Made by a program: the position numbers and the translations under genes
Notes under the pieces: generated by a model
Seen by the model: the letters and a program-made list of their open reading frames with translations, nothing else
What the model was told of the DNA's origin: nothing
Databases searched by the model: none
Origin: JAMBLL01 sp964460075
GTDB taxonomy: Bacteria > Actinomycetota > Acidimicrobiia > Spongiisociales > UBA5794
Assembly (NCBI GenBank): GCA_964460075.1
Contig: CAYWPC010000006.1
Location: 1-64,000, forward strand
Reading direction: 5' to 3'
Length of the DNA: 64,000 nt
In this document: positions 43,802-53,239 of the stretch, piece after piece
How positions within the stretch are numbered: position 1 is the stretch's first letter
Layout: every line of letters starts with the position of its first letter

Positions 43802-44970
43802 TGGCTAGCGCGGTCCGCAGCCGTGAACCTGTGAGCTATCACAGCCGACAGGGTCCGTTGCGGCCCGATCTCGTCCTCGTCCTGACATATCTGACGATTT
43901 CTGCCATCGGTCTTCTGATGGTGTATTCGGCGACCGCTCCAGGGCTTAGCGCACGTGGTCTGGACCCTGCGGCGGAGCTGAAGTCCCAAGCCTTTTTCGT
44001 GCTTATCGGCTTTGTCGTCTTTGCGATCGTGTCCTCCATCGACCTGACGGAGGTCAAGGGATTCGTTGGCCCTATCTACGCGATTGTGATCTTGTTGCTC
44101 GTGATGGTCCTCACCGCTCTAGGCGACAGCGAAGGTATAGCCCAGCGATGGATCGATCTCGGGCCCATCCAGTTTCAACCTTCTGAGCTTGCAAAAATCG
44201 CTGTGATCTTGATGGTCGCTTCGATCCTCGCAGAGTCTGTGGTTCCATTGTCGTGGACAACCGTTGCGCGCGCCCTCGTCGTGGTCGGCGTCCCTGCGGT
44301 CCTGATATTTCTTCAGCCCGACCTTGGAACGATGCTCGTGTTCGCATTCGTAGCGCTCGCAATGCTGTTCGTCGGTGGGTCAACGATGCGACAGTTGGCG
44401 TTTCTCTTCGTGTCAACCACGATCGCGACGGTCGGAGTCTTCCAGTTGAACCTCATCAAGAGCTACCAGGTCAATCGGCTCACGGCGTTCATCAATCCGG
44501 GAGCGCACGAGCTCAGCCTCTCCTACAACCAGGTGCAGTCGGAGATCGCCATCGGAGCTGGCGGCTTGCTCGGCAGGGGGCTCTTCGAAGGAACCCAGAC
44601 GAATCTTCAGTTTGTGCCTGTCCAGTCGAGCGACTTCATCTTCACAGCCGTCGGTGAACAGTTCGGATTCGTGGGGAGCATTGCGGTGATTGCGTTGTTT
44701 GGCATCTTGTTATTCCGCCTGCTGTCGATCGCGATTCGTGCGAAAGATAGGTTCGCCTTTCTTGTGACGATCGGGATCGCTTCGTTGTTCGCCTTTCACG
44801 TCTTCGTGAATGTCGGCATGACCATCCGGATCATGCCAGTGACAGGGTTACCTCTTCCGTTCATGTCTGCAGGCGGAACGGTGTTCGTCATGATGAGCGC
44901 GGCGCTCGGACTCGCGCACTCGGCATGGATCAGAAGGTCTCCGTTGCCGGGTGATCGCCACCGCGCCTGA
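43801..44970 (+). CDS. rodA: Rod-shape protein RodA, SEDS peptidoglycan glycosyltransferase
   Basis: A 389-residue SEDS-family membrane protein with about ten membrane segments. Conserved parts: QPSELAKIAVILMVA, the FLQPDLGTMLVF region with the essential Asp, QSEIAIGAGGLLGRGLFEGTQ read in two parts, and the C-terminal TGLPLPFMSAGGT. It polymerises glycan strands in partnership with PBP2, whose stop it overlaps by one base. Confidence 0.95.
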   Translation: MASAVRSREPVSYHSRQGPLRPDLVLVLTYLTISAIGLLMVYSATAPGLSARGLDPAAELKSQAFFVLIGFVVFAIVSSIDLTEVKGFVGPIYAIVILLLVMVLTALGDSEGIAQRWIDLGPIQFQPSELAKIAVILMVASILAESVVPLSWTTVARALVVVGVPAVLIFLQPDLGTMLVFAFVALAMLFVGGSTMRQLAFLFVSTTIATVGVFQLNLIKSYQVNRLTAFINPGAHELSLSYNQVQSEIAIGAGGLLGRGLFEGTQTNLQFVPVQSSDFIFTAVGEQFGFVGSIAVIALFGILLFRLLSIAIRAKDRFAFLVTIGIASLFAFHVFVNVGMTIRIMPVTGLPLPFMSAGGTVFVMMSAALGLAHSAWIRRSPLPGDRHRA

Positions 44971-45011
44971 CCAAGGTGTCAGCGTATGCCGTCTTGCTAT
45001 CTTCCTAGATC

Positions 45012-45596
45012 ATGCACCGACGCGCAGATCAGGGATGGATCGAGGTCATTGCTGGCCCTATGTTCTCAGGGAAGAGTGAAGAGCTGATTCGTCGAGTCAC
45101 GAGGTATCACCTCGCCCGAGTTCCGACCCAGACCTTCAAGCCTGCCCTCGATACGCGGTACGCAGTGTCTGAGGTCGTGTCCCATTCCCGCCTGTCTACG
45201 GGAGCGACGCCGGTTGCCGATTCTGCCCAGCTGCTCCGGTCGGTTGATGACAGGACGGTCGTCGTAGGGATTGACGAGGGCCAGTTTTTCGACGACGGTC
45301 TTGTTGACGTAGCAGAGATGCTTGCAGGGGCGGGAAAGAACCTCATCATCGCCGGTTTGGATCTTGACTATCTCGGACGGCCGTTCGAGCCGATTCCTTC
45401 GTTGATGCTGCGAGCTGAATACGTTACGAAATCGCTGGCTGTCTGCCATCGGTGTGGCGGACCTGGCCTGTTCACCCAACGTGTCGTGCAGTCTGACGAA
45501 CTGGTGGTCCTTGGGGCGACGGAGTCCTACGAGGCGAGGTGTCGCAGGTGTTATGACCCGCATGAAGCGTCGCAGCAAACCCTCGACGTCGAATAG
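45012..45596 (+). CDS. tdk: Thymidine kinase
   Basis: A 194-residue class II thymidine kinase for pyrimidine salvage. P-loop AGPMFSGKSEELIRR, lasso and catalytic region VVGIDEGQFFDDGL, Zn-binding cysteines in VCHRCGGPG and ARCRRCYDPHE. Its presence beside a pyrimidine breakdown locus elsewhere in the window means the organism can both salvage and degrade thymidine products. It stands between rodA and rng. Confidence 0.94.
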   Translation: MHRRADQGWIEVIAGPMFSGKSEELIRRVTRYHLARVPTQTFKPALDTRYAVSEVVSHSRLSTGATPVADSAQLLRSVDDRTVVVGIDEGQFFDDGLVDVAEMLAGAGKNLIIAGLDLDYLGRPFEPIPSLMLRAEYVTKSLAVCHRCGGPGLFTQRVVQSDELVVLGATESYEARCRRCYDPHEASQQTLDVE

Positions 45597-45942
45597 GTGT
45601 GGTTGCCCCACCAGAGTGACGGCCGCCCACTGCCAGAGAGTCACGAGATTGATTCCCGGCCTTGTTACCATTTGGCCGTCATGCCGCATCCGCGGCTGAA
45701 AGTTTTCCGACCCGGGACGGGTATGGCCAACGTCCGATCGCTCGAAGTATTGGTGCACACACACCTATCCGCCTCGCGAGTTGCCCATCTGGCATACGAA
45801 GTAGATGGGCAGTATGACGTTGTCCCCCTCATGTCTGTGAAGATCCCACTGGGGGATGAACGATTGCGTTCTCTCACGCGATGTTGTCTTGGGCCGGATG
45901 GAACACCGAGACGCCCTATGGGGCGTTCGAAGGAGTTGATCC
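45597..45942 (+). promoter_or_regulatory. Probable 5' leader of rng with hairpin
   Basis: No convincing gene occupies these 346 bases; a frame open to 46046 reads into rng in another frame and has no domain. A perfect 9-bp hairpin, TGCCCATCT (45782-45790) with AGATGGGCA (45803-45811), and CGCCCTATGGGGCG just before the start are visible. RNase E leaders commonly carry hairpins through which the enzyme autoregulates its own mRNA; this role is inferred. Confidence 0.4.
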
Positions 45943-47499
45943 ATGGGCCTCTTCAAGAAGAAGACCCCCCGCGTAATTCGCAAAAGTCAAGCCACCGAAG
46001 AGCGGATGGTGAGGACTGTCGACGGACATCAGGTTACGGTTCGTAAGTTCGTCAAGCCACAGACAAAGTCAACATCGAACGCTGCGACTGCGACTCGCAG
46101 GAAGCCGCAGCGAACTTCCAGGGCCAAGGGCACAGGCGAGCGTTCCCACAGCGGATCTTCGGCCCATCGCCGTCGTCCTCGCATCGAAATCGTTGAACCG
46201 CCCGAGACTGCACGCAAGCAGATGCTGGTGCGTAGGAGTCCCCAACAGACCCAGATCGTTGTTCTCGAGGGCCCGGTTCTCGTCGAACATTACGTCGCAC
46301 GGTCTGACCGCAAGTCACTTGTTGGCAATGTGTATCTCGGAAAGGTCAGAAACGTCCTTCCAGGGATGGAGGCAGCGTTCATCGATTTCGGCGAAGGAAA
46401 GAACGGCGTGTTGTACGCCGGTGACGTGAACTACGCCGAGCATGACTTCGGAGGCAAGGCCAAGCGGATCGAGAACGCTTTCGGTACCGGTGATTCCGTT
46501 CTCGTGCAGGTGGTGAAGGATGCAATGGGGCACAAGGGAGCCCGGCTCACCAATCAAATCTCGCTCGCAGGGCGGTATCTGGTCCTGGCCCCACGAGAGG
46601 ACGTTCGTGGCATCTCACGGCGTTTGCCCGACGATGAACGGCGACGGCTCCGTGAGGTGGTTGGCGACTTGCGGCCTGAGGGCACAGGCATCATTGTGCG
46701 CACGGCTGCAGAAGGAGCCACCCGCGAGGACATCAAGGGCGACATCGATCGGCTCAAGGCAATGTGGGATCAGATGGATCTGGATCGTGAGTCTGCCTCG
46801 GCACCGGCATTGATCTACGAGGAGCCACCACTTGTGATCAGAGTCATACGCGAGCACTTCACACGAGATTTTCGGCGGCTTCTGATCGACGACGCCGAGA
46901 TTCACGAACAAGTCCTCGAGTACCTCTCTGGAACTGAGGCTGATCTTGTGGAGAAGGTCACACGATACAAAGACGACCTTGGGCTCTTCGAGCGGTACCA
47001 CGTCGAAGATCAGCTTCGGAAGGCCCTCGACCGACGTGTGTGGCTCCCATCGGGAGGCCATCTGGTGATCGACCGGACAGAGGCACTCACGGTGATCGAT
47101 GTCAATACGGGTCGATTCGTTGGAAGCACCAATCTTGAGGAGACAGTGCTTCAGAACAATCTCGAGTCAGCCGAGGAGATCGCTCGGCAGTTACGGCTGC
47201 GCGACATCGGGGGAATCATCGTCATCGATTTCATCGATATGGAGGACACGAAGAACCAGGAGGCGGTTCTTCGTCGCCTCAGGGAGCATCTGGCAAAGGA
47301 CAAGACGCGCTCGCAGGTCTTCGACGTATCGCATCTCGGACTCGTGGAGATGACGAGGAAGAACGTTTCTGCTGGCTTGCTCGAGTCGTTCTCGGAGGTG
47401 TGTCCTCACTGCAACGGTCGTGGTGTGATCCTTCACGAGGAGGCTGCCGCAACCGGCATACCGGAGCATGATGTCGGCGTCAAAGAAGCGAGCGAGTAG
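45943..47499 (+). CDS. rng: Ribonuclease E/G family endoribonuclease
   Basis: A 518-residue RNase E/G. A basic N-terminal extension of about 100 residues precedes the catalytic core: S1 domain (NVYLGKVRNVLPGMEAAFID), 5' sensor and DNase-like regions, metal-binding Asp pair in LTVIDVNTGRFVG and IVIDFIDM, and the Zn-link CPHCNGRG. It processes rRNA and turns over mRNA. GAAGGAG sits 7 bases before the ATG. In many actinobacteria this gene lies immediately upstream of rplU-rpmA-obg, as here. Confidence 0.94.
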   Translation: MGLFKKKTPRVIRKSQATEERMVRTVDGHQVTVRKFVKPQTKSTSNAATATRRKPQRTSRAKGTGERSHSGSSAHRRRPRIEIVEPPETARKQMLVRRSPQQTQIVVLEGPVLVEHYVARSDRKSLVGNVYLGKVRNVLPGMEAAFIDFGEGKNGVLYAGDVNYAEHDFGGKAKRIENAFGTGDSVLVQVVKDAMGHKGARLTNQISLAGRYLVLAPREDVRGISRRLPDDERRRLREVVGDLRPEGTGIIVRTAAEGATREDIKGDIDRLKAMWDQMDLDRESASAPALIYEEPPLVIRVIREHFTRDFRRLLIDDAEIHEQVLEYLSGTEADLVEKVTRYKDDLGLFERYHVEDQLRKALDRRVWLPSGGHLVIDRTEALTVIDVNTGRFVGSTNLEETVLQNNLESAEEIARQLRLRDIGGIIVIDFIDMEDTKNQEAVLRRLREHLAKDKTRSQVFDVSHLGLVEMTRKNVSAGLLESFSEVCPHCNGRGVILHEEAAATGIPEHDVGVKEASE

Positions 47500-47645
47500 A
47501 CGAGAGCCAGGACCACGAGGTCGGGTCGCGAACTGTCAACTGTGCACGCGACGCTGATACACTGAGCTGGCGCTCCTAACGTGGAGTGTGCTCACCGCGT
47601 CGGAATGCAGGAAGTTCCGGCACTTTGAAAGACCACCTGAGGAAT

Positions 47646-48014
47646 ATGTACGCGATCATCCGCGCTGGCGGCAAGCAGGCAAAGGTCCACGAGGGCGATG
47701 TGCTCGACGTGGAACGCATCAAGGACACTGGCAAGGTGTCGTACACACCGCTGCTCATCGTAAAGGATGATGGATCAGTCATCTCCGGTCGCGATGCACT
47801 CGACAAGGCATCGGTCACCGTTGAGGTGGTTGGCCAGTCCGCTGGCCCGAAGGTCGACATATTCAAGTACAAGAACAAGACCGGATACCGCCGTCGCCAG
47901 GGCCATCGTCAGAAGTACACGACGATCAAGGTCCTAAAGATAAAGGCCGGTAGCACAGCCAAGAAGGCGACCAAGGCCGATTCCAGCAAGGCGACCGACA
48001 CCGAGGAGGCGTAG
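47646..48014 (+). CDS. rplU: 50S ribosomal protein L21
   Basis: A 122-residue bL21. MYAIIRAGGKQAKVHEGDVL and the conserved KNKTGYRRRQGHRQKYT are diagnostic. The ATG at 47646 follows ACCTGAGG. The C-terminal Lys/Ala tail is longer than in E. coli. The 146 bases upstream (47500-47645) form a short leader with no gene. Followed at 2 bases by rpmA. Confidence 0.95.
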   Translation: MYAIIRAGGKQAKVHEGDVLDVERIKDTGKVSYTPLLIVKDDGSVISGRDALDKASVTVEVVGQSAGPKVDIFKYKNKTGYRRRQGHRQKYTTIKVLKIKAGSTAKKATKADSSKATDTEEA

Positions 48015-48016
48015 AG

Positions 48017-48271
48017 ATGTCAAAAACCAAGGCAAGCGGCTCATCACGGAACGGTCGCGACTCTCAGGCGAAGCGGCTTGGACCGAAGGTGTTCGATGGC
48101 CAGTCGATCAACGCGGGTGCCATCATTGTGCGCCAACGCGGGACTCGTATCCACCCGGGTATCAACGTTGGACGTGGCGGAGACGACACGCTCTATGCGC
48201 TCGAGGCGGGCATCGTGAAATACGGTTCACGGCGTGGCCGCCGAGAGGTATCCGTTCTCGTACCCCAGTAG
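48017..48271 (+). CDS. rpmA: 50S ribosomal protein L27
   Basis: An 84-residue bL27: SSRNGRDSQAKRLGPKVFDG and GAIIVRQRGTRIHPGINVG. The N-terminus MSKTKASG differs from the usual MAHKKGxGS, but it has the glycine-rich run that reaches the peptidyl-transferase centre and no cleavable prepeptide of the Firmicutes type. Two bases after rplU, so co-translated. The 179 bases to obg hold no gene. Confidence 0.95.
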   Translation: MSKTKASGSSRNGRDSQAKRLGPKVFDGQSINAGAIIVRQRGTRIHPGINVGRGGDDTLYALEAGIVKYGSRRGRREVSVLVPQ

Positions 48272-48450
48272 CTCGTTCACGGTAGGGGACATGCCAATCG
48301 GCCGGGTCTCAGACGGTCTGTGCATGGCTTACCTCGGCGGCACAGCGATGCAGCATCAACGATGGGGAATTACACCAAGGCTCTCCACTTTCACGGCAGA
48401 GCAAGCCATCAGAGCGCACCCACTGGGCTCTCTCGTATATCGTCGTGCAC

Positions 48451-49722
48451 ATGTTCGTCGATAGGGTGACTATCAGAGTTCGGGGCGGGAGTGGTGGTGC
48501 TGGTGTTTCGTCGTTCCTTCGCAGAAAGGGCCTGCCTAAGGGGAAACCGAATGGTGGGTCCGGAGGCAGCGGCGGCGATGTGATCCTCTTTGCCGATGCG
48601 CAGGTTCCAACGTTGCTGCGCTACGACAGACACCCGGATTGGCATGCGCCTAGCGGGTCACACGGCGAGGGTGACCTGCGTCACGGCCGATACGGGCAGG
48701 ATCTCCGGCTCGCGGTCCCCGTCGGGACAGTGGTGCGAGATCGGGAGGACGTCGTGATCGCGGACCTTGTTGAGAACGGCCAAGAGCTCACCATTGCTCG
48801 TGGTGGCAAAGGGGGAAGAGGGAACGCCGCTTTCGTGTCTCCCGCCCGGAGGGCCCCGACGTTCGCTGAGCAGGGCGAGTACGGGGAAGAAGTCGAACTT
48901 CGCCTTGAGATGAAGTTGCTTGCAGACGCGGCTTTGATCGGGTATCCAAATGCAGGCAAGTCGACGCTCATAGCTCGCGTATCGGCGGCTCGCCCGAAGA
49001 TTGCCGACTATCCGTTCACGACCTTGAGCCCAAACCTCGGCGTTGTCTCACTCGGTGACCGCGAGCTTGTTCTCGCTGATATCCCTGGCCTCATCGAGGG
49101 CGCAGCCAGTGGTAAGGGCCTCGGTCACGAGTTTCTGCGCCACACCGAGCGCGCTAGGGCGCTTGTGGTGCTCCTCGACCCATCCTCGCTCCAGACCGAC
49201 CCACCAGACCGACAGCTCGAGGTCTTGCTTCAGGAACTCGAATGTCACGACCCTGGGCTCGCGTTGCGTGGGCGTATCGTTGTCGTGACGAAGTCCGAGT
49301 TGCTTGACGATGAAGCCTTCGCCGCGCTCGGACTCGACGACAGCGTGTTGCGAGTCTCTTCCATGACGGGGGAGGGCGTCGACGCACTGATGTACGCCAT
49401 TGCTGAACTCGTCGATCGAGTAGTGAGGGAGACGCCTCAGCGCGAGGGGTTCATTCTGCACCGACCCCTACGGGACGACTTTACGATTCGACGTGACACA
49501 AACGTGTGGATCGTTGAGGGGATTGCCGCCGTTCGTGCAGTCAATTTGTCCGATCTCACCGATCCCGACGCGGCTGAGTTCGTTGCACGGCGACTCGTTC
49601 GAAGCGGAATCGTAGATGGGTTGGTAGCGGCTGGAGCGCAGCAGGGCGACGATGTCCGCATTGGGTCTATCGTGTTCACCTTCGATCCGGACTCCGAGAC
49701 CGGAGGAGAGGACTTCTTGTGA
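48451..49722 (+). CDS. obg: GTPase Obg/CgtA
   Basis: A 423-residue ribosome-assembly GTPase. N-terminal Obg fold with Gly-rich repeats (GGSGGAGVSSFLRRKG, GGSGGSGGDVI), G1 GYPNAGKSTL, G2 region around PFTTLSPN, G3 DIPGLIEGA, G4 TKSE, and a C-terminal OCT domain of about 70 residues. G4 is TKSE where TKxD is usual, which may relax guanine specificity slightly. ATG 48451 is preferred to GTG 48445. Stop overlaps proB by 4 bases. Confidence 0.95.
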   Translation: MFVDRVTIRVRGGSGGAGVSSFLRRKGLPKGKPNGGSGGSGGDVILFADAQVPTLLRYDRHPDWHAPSGSHGEGDLRHGRYGQDLRLAVPVGTVVRDREDVVIADLVENGQELTIARGGKGGRGNAAFVSPARRAPTFAEQGEYGEEVELRLEMKLLADAALIGYPNAGKSTLIARVSAARPKIADYPFTTLSPNLGVVSLGDRELVLADIPGLIEGAASGKGLGHEFLRHTERARALVVLLDPSSLQTDPPDRQLEVLLQELECHDPGLALRGRIVVVTKSELLDDEAFAALGLDDSVLRVSSMTGEGVDALMYAIAELVDRVVRETPQREGFILHRPLRDDFTIRRDTNVWIVEGIAAVRAVNLSDLTDPDAAEFVARRLVRSGIVDGLVAAGAQQGDDVRIGSIVFTFDPDSETGGEDFL

Positions 49723-50831
49723 GACGAGCCGTTCGTGCCGGATCCCCCGTCGTGGTGAAAGTCGGTTCGTCGAGCCTCACCGATGCACAAGGAGGCCTTG
49801 ATCCTCGCTCGGTCGCATCTGTAGCGGGGCAACTCGCCGACCTCAGATCTGCGGGGTATCCGCCGGTGCTGGTGAGTTCCGGTGCGATAGCTGCCGGTTT
49901 CGCGGATCTCGGTTTCTCCGAGCGACCAACGGACATTGCCAAACTTCAGGTGTCTGCCGCTGTCGGCCAGACCAAGTTGATGGGACAGTACGGTGCAGCA
50001 TTCGGTCGATACGGTATCCAGGTTGGACAGATCCTCCTCACCAAGGATGTGCTTGGATCGAGAACGCAGTACCTCAACGCCCGAGCCGCTCTTGGGGCGA
50101 TGCTCGGTCTTGGGGTGATCCCGATCGTGAACGAGAACGACACCGTTGCCGTTGATGAGGTACGTCTTGGCGACAACGATCAGCTCGCGGCAATCACCGC
50201 GCACCTGACGAACGCTGGGATGCTGGTGATCTTGACTGATACCGAGGGGTTGTACTCGCACGATCCCCGACTTTCGGACACAGCAGAGTTGCTCGCGGCT
50301 GTGGAGCACTCTGATGTTATTCTCGACCGTCTCGGCGCAACGGCGACGAAGGGCTCGCTCGGATCCGGCGGTGTCGCGACGAAGATTGGTGCGGCCCGTA
50401 TGGCTGCATTCTCGGGCATCCCGACGGTGATTGCTGCAAGCCACGTCGGTGACGCTGTTGCTCAGGCAATCGCCGGTGCGGAGATCGGGACATGGATCGA
50501 CCCGAGGTCGTCCTCGCTTCCGGCCAGAAAGCTCTGGATCGCCTTTGGGCTTGCCTCATCGGGAACCGTAACTGTTGACGATGGTGCTGTTGAGGCGCTT
50601 TGTTCAGCAGGAGGATCGCTCCTCGCCGTTGGGGTCATCAGCTCCTCTGGTGGGTTTCGGCGGCTGCAAGCGATCGAGGTCCTCACGACCGATGGCCACC
50701 TCGTCGCGAAGGGTCTGACACGGCTCTCTGCATCCGAACTCGATCGCGTCATCGGATCGCGTAGTCCGAAGACTGGTGGAGAGGTAATCCATCGCGATGA
50801 CCTCGTCATCGTGGATGTGAACCATCGATAA
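49719..50831 (+). CDS. proB: Glutamate 5-kinase
   Basis: A 370-residue first enzyme of proline synthesis. Amino-acid-kinase domain with VVKVGSSSLTD, LVSSGAIAAGFADLG and IVNENDTVAVDE, LGDNDQLAAI; then a C-terminal PUA domain of about 80 residues (IDPRSSSLPARKLWIAFGL onward). GTG start overlaps obg. proA is not in the window. The pairing obg-proB is common. Confidence 0.94.
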   Translation: MRRAVRAGSPVVVKVGSSSLTDAQGGLDPRSVASVAGQLADLRSAGYPPVLVSSGAIAAGFADLGFSERPTDIAKLQVSAAVGQTKLMGQYGAAFGRYGIQVGQILLTKDVLGSRTQYLNARAALGAMLGLGVIPIVNENDTVAVDEVRLGDNDQLAAITAHLTNAGMLVILTDTEGLYSHDPRLSDTAELLAAVEHSDVILDRLGATATKGSLGSGGVATKIGAARMAAFSGIPTVIAASHVGDAVAQAIAGAEIGTWIDPRSSSLPARKLWIAFGLASSGTVTVDDGAVEALCSAGGSLLAVGVISSSGGFRRLQAIEVLTTDGHLVAKGLTRLSASELDRVIGSRSPKTGGEVIHRDDLVIVDVNHR

Positions 50832-50852
50832 CAACAGGGCTACGATGCCCCT

Positions 50853-51728
50853 ATGACGACCGGATGGACGACTCCAGGAGATGTCGGCGCGGATCTCGCC
50901 GACGTCGGATACCTTTCAGATTCCCGAATCGCGCAGGTTGTCTTCCTCGCCGATCGGCTTGAGAAACCGATTCTGGCCGAAGGGCCAGCAGGCGTCGGCA
51001 AGACCGCTCTGGCGATTGCTCTGGCCGAGGCCACAGGACGGAGACTCGTTCGTCTCCAGTGCTATGAGGGTCTCGACGAAGCGAAAGCTCTCTACGAGTG
51101 GGACTATCACAAGCAACTACTTCGGCTCCAGACAGATGAGGGAGCTGCATGGACGGAACTTGAGGGTGATATCTTCTCGGAGCCGTTTCTGCTTGAACGT
51201 CCACTCTTGGCGGCTATTCGCTCGGAGGATCCCGTTGTGCTCCTCATAGACGAGGTCGACCGCGTCGAGGTGGAGACAGAGGCGCTGCTACTCGAGGTGC
51301 TTGACGCGTTCCAGGTGACGATCCCTGAACTTGGGACCATCACGGCTGTGTCGAAGCCGATTGTCGTGTTGACCTCGAACAACACGAGGGAGCTTTCCGA
51401 GGCGCTCAAGCGTCGATGTTTGTACCTCCATATTCCGTATCCAACGATCGATCGAGAGAGATTGATCCTCGAAGCTCGAGTTCCGCAGCTCCCGAAGGTG
51501 CTCGCCGACAGGGTCGCGAGGACCGTTGCGGCGATCAGAGAGGTTCCCCTGAGGAAGGCACCGTCGGTTTCTGAGACAATCGACTGGGCCCGTACGCTCC
51601 TCGAGTTGGGAATCGAGGATCTCGACGACGATGCGACCTCAGAGACGCTTCATGTCTTGCTCAAGTATCGAGCAGACATCGAAAAGGTTGCAAAGGAGCT
51701 TTCACTCGACGTTTCCGAAGACCGATAG
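50853..51728 (+). CDS. MoxR/CoxD-type AAA+ ATPase
   Basis: A 291-residue AAA+ ATPase: Walker A LAEGPAGVGKTALA, Walker B VVLLIDEVDRVE, sensor 1 VVLTSNNTRELSEALKRRC. It matches the CoxD/MoxR group, which acts with a VWA-domain partner to mature or load cofactors into large enzymes. Its partner is the next gene, 5 bases away. No CO dehydrogenase or methanol dehydrogenase gene is adjacent, so the client is unknown. Confidence 0.88.
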   Translation: MTTGWTTPGDVGADLADVGYLSDSRIAQVVFLADRLEKPILAEGPAGVGKTALAIALAEATGRRLVRLQCYEGLDEAKALYEWDYHKQLLRLQTDEGAAWTELEGDIFSEPFLLERPLLAAIRSEDPVVLLIDEVDRVEVETEALLLEVLDAFQVTIPELGTITAVSKPIVVLTSNNTRELSEALKRRCLYLHIPYPTIDRERLILEARVPQLPKVLADRVARTVAAIREVPLRKAPSVSETIDWARTLLELGIEDLDDDATSETLHVLLKYRADIEKVAKELSLDVSEDR

Positions 51729-51733
51729 CGGCG

Positions 51734-53155
51734 ATGTTCGCCTCCCTGACTACGTTCGTCGATGAGCTGCGAACGACCGGCATTCCTATATCGATGGTCG
51801 AGGTGATCGATGCTGCGTCTGCGCTTGAGCACACTGATTTCACCCAATCAGAGAATCTCAGGTCGACGCTCGGTGCGACCTTGATCAAGAACACACGTCA
51901 CTACGTCGCGTTCAATGCAGCGTTCGATGTCTTCTTCGGCCTAACGGTCGCAACGGTCGGTGACGAGGCTGAGGCACTCGGCCCAGGCCAAGAGGGTGAT
52001 GGTGGGTCAGGGGGGTCTGACGGTGGTGGCGGCGAGCTACTCGATGCGCTTGTTGACGCACTGATGAGCGGCAGACGGGACGATCTGCGTCGGCTGATCG
52101 GGCGAGCGGTGACACTGTACGCAGCCATGCAGCCTGGGAGACCGGTCGGAGGCAGGTACTACATGTATCGGGTGTTGCGTCGGATCAACACGGACGAGCT
52201 ACTCGCCAGGCTATTAGCGGCGCTTGTGTCACCTGATCCAGAAGGTGCCATCGACCGAAGGCTCCGTTCGAGCGAAGCCGAGGCGATGGTGCAGACGGTC
52301 AGGGACGAACTCGAGCGCGAAGTCACCTCGCGGCTCGTCGCAGATAGGGGGGCGAGACAGGTAGCTGCGTCGCGTCGCTTGCCACTCGTAGAAGACATGG
52401 ATCTCATGCATGCGACAAGGACCGAGATCGCTCAGGTAGAGATGGCTATTGCTCCCCTTGCAAGGAAGCTCGCTACCAGGTTGGCGCAGCGCAGAAGGTA
52501 CGGTCGTGGCGGGCGCCTCGACGTTCGGCGGACGATCAGACGCTCGCTTGGTCACGGTGGCGTCTTGTTGGAGCCACAGTTCAAAGCGCCCCGGCTATCC
52601 AAGCCAGAGATCGTCGTGCTATGCGACCTGTCTGGATCTATGGCGACATTTGCGCGGTTTACGATGCAACTGACCTATGCAATTGCATCCGAACTGTCGA
52701 AGGTGCGCGTATTCGGGTTTATCGATGGCCTCGACGAGGTGACCGAGTACTTCGGGACGGGTGTCGACTTCGCTGACGGGCTCATCGAGATGAGTCGGCG
52801 GGCCGATCTTGTGCGGGCAGATGGGCATTCCGACTACGGGAGGTCCTTCCTGGACATGTGGGAACGGTACAGCGAGGCGATCACGCCGCGTACCTCTGTC
52901 ATCATCACCGGTGACGCCCGAAACAACTACCGGAGCCCTGGGGAGTCGTATCTCGATCGCATCGTGGAACGCTCACGAGCGACGTTCTGGCTCAACCCCG
53001 AACCGCGACGATACTGGGACACAGGCGACTCGATCATGTCGCTGTATGCGAATCGATGCGACGTCGTGGAACAGGTACGCACACTCAGACAGCTCGAAGC
53101 ATTTGTCGAACGTGCCGCGCTCCCCACGATGAGGAGACCACGGCTGGCATCCTGA
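51734..53155 (+). CDS. VWA-domain protein of CoxE type
   Basis: A 473-residue protein with a C-terminal von Willebrand A domain whose MIDAS reads VVLCDLSGSMATFA, followed by the usual GHSDYGRSF and ITGDARNNYR segments. N-terminal region is helical, with a Gly-rich linker (GDGGSGGSDGGGGE) near residue 95. Pairs with the MoxR ATPase upstream. CoxE-like proteins help insert metals into oxidoreductases; the substrate here is unspecified. Confidence 0.87.
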   Translation: MFASLTTFVDELRTTGIPISMVEVIDAASALEHTDFTQSENLRSTLGATLIKNTRHYVAFNAAFDVFFGLTVATVGDEAEALGPGQEGDGGSGGSDGGGGELLDALVDALMSGRRDDLRRLIGRAVTLYAAMQPGRPVGGRYYMYRVLRRINTDELLARLLAALVSPDPEGAIDRRLRSSEAEAMVQTVRDELEREVTSRLVADRGARQVAASRRLPLVEDMDLMHATRTEIAQVEMAIAPLARKLATRLAQRRRYGRGGRLDVRRTIRRSLGHGGVLLEPQFKAPRLSKPEIVVLCDLSGSMATFARFTMQLTYAIASELSKVRVFGFIDGLDEVTEYFGTGVDFADGLIEMSRRADLVRADGHSDYGRSFLDMWERYSEAITPRTSVIITGDARNNYRSPGESYLDRIVERSRATFWLNPEPRRYWDTGDSIMSLYANRCDVVEQVRTLRQLEAFVERAALPTMRRPRLAS

Positions 53156-53239
53156 GCCTGTTGTTCAAGTCTTTCCGTCGAAATGCCGATATAAAGATTG
53201 ACACATAACCCCTACCTGATAGATGAGAGGGTGTCGAAA

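Noticed and set aside
45597..46046. Open frame of 149 codons upstream of rng
   Set aside because: Overlaps the true rng start in another frame, no homology-like content; better explained as a leader.
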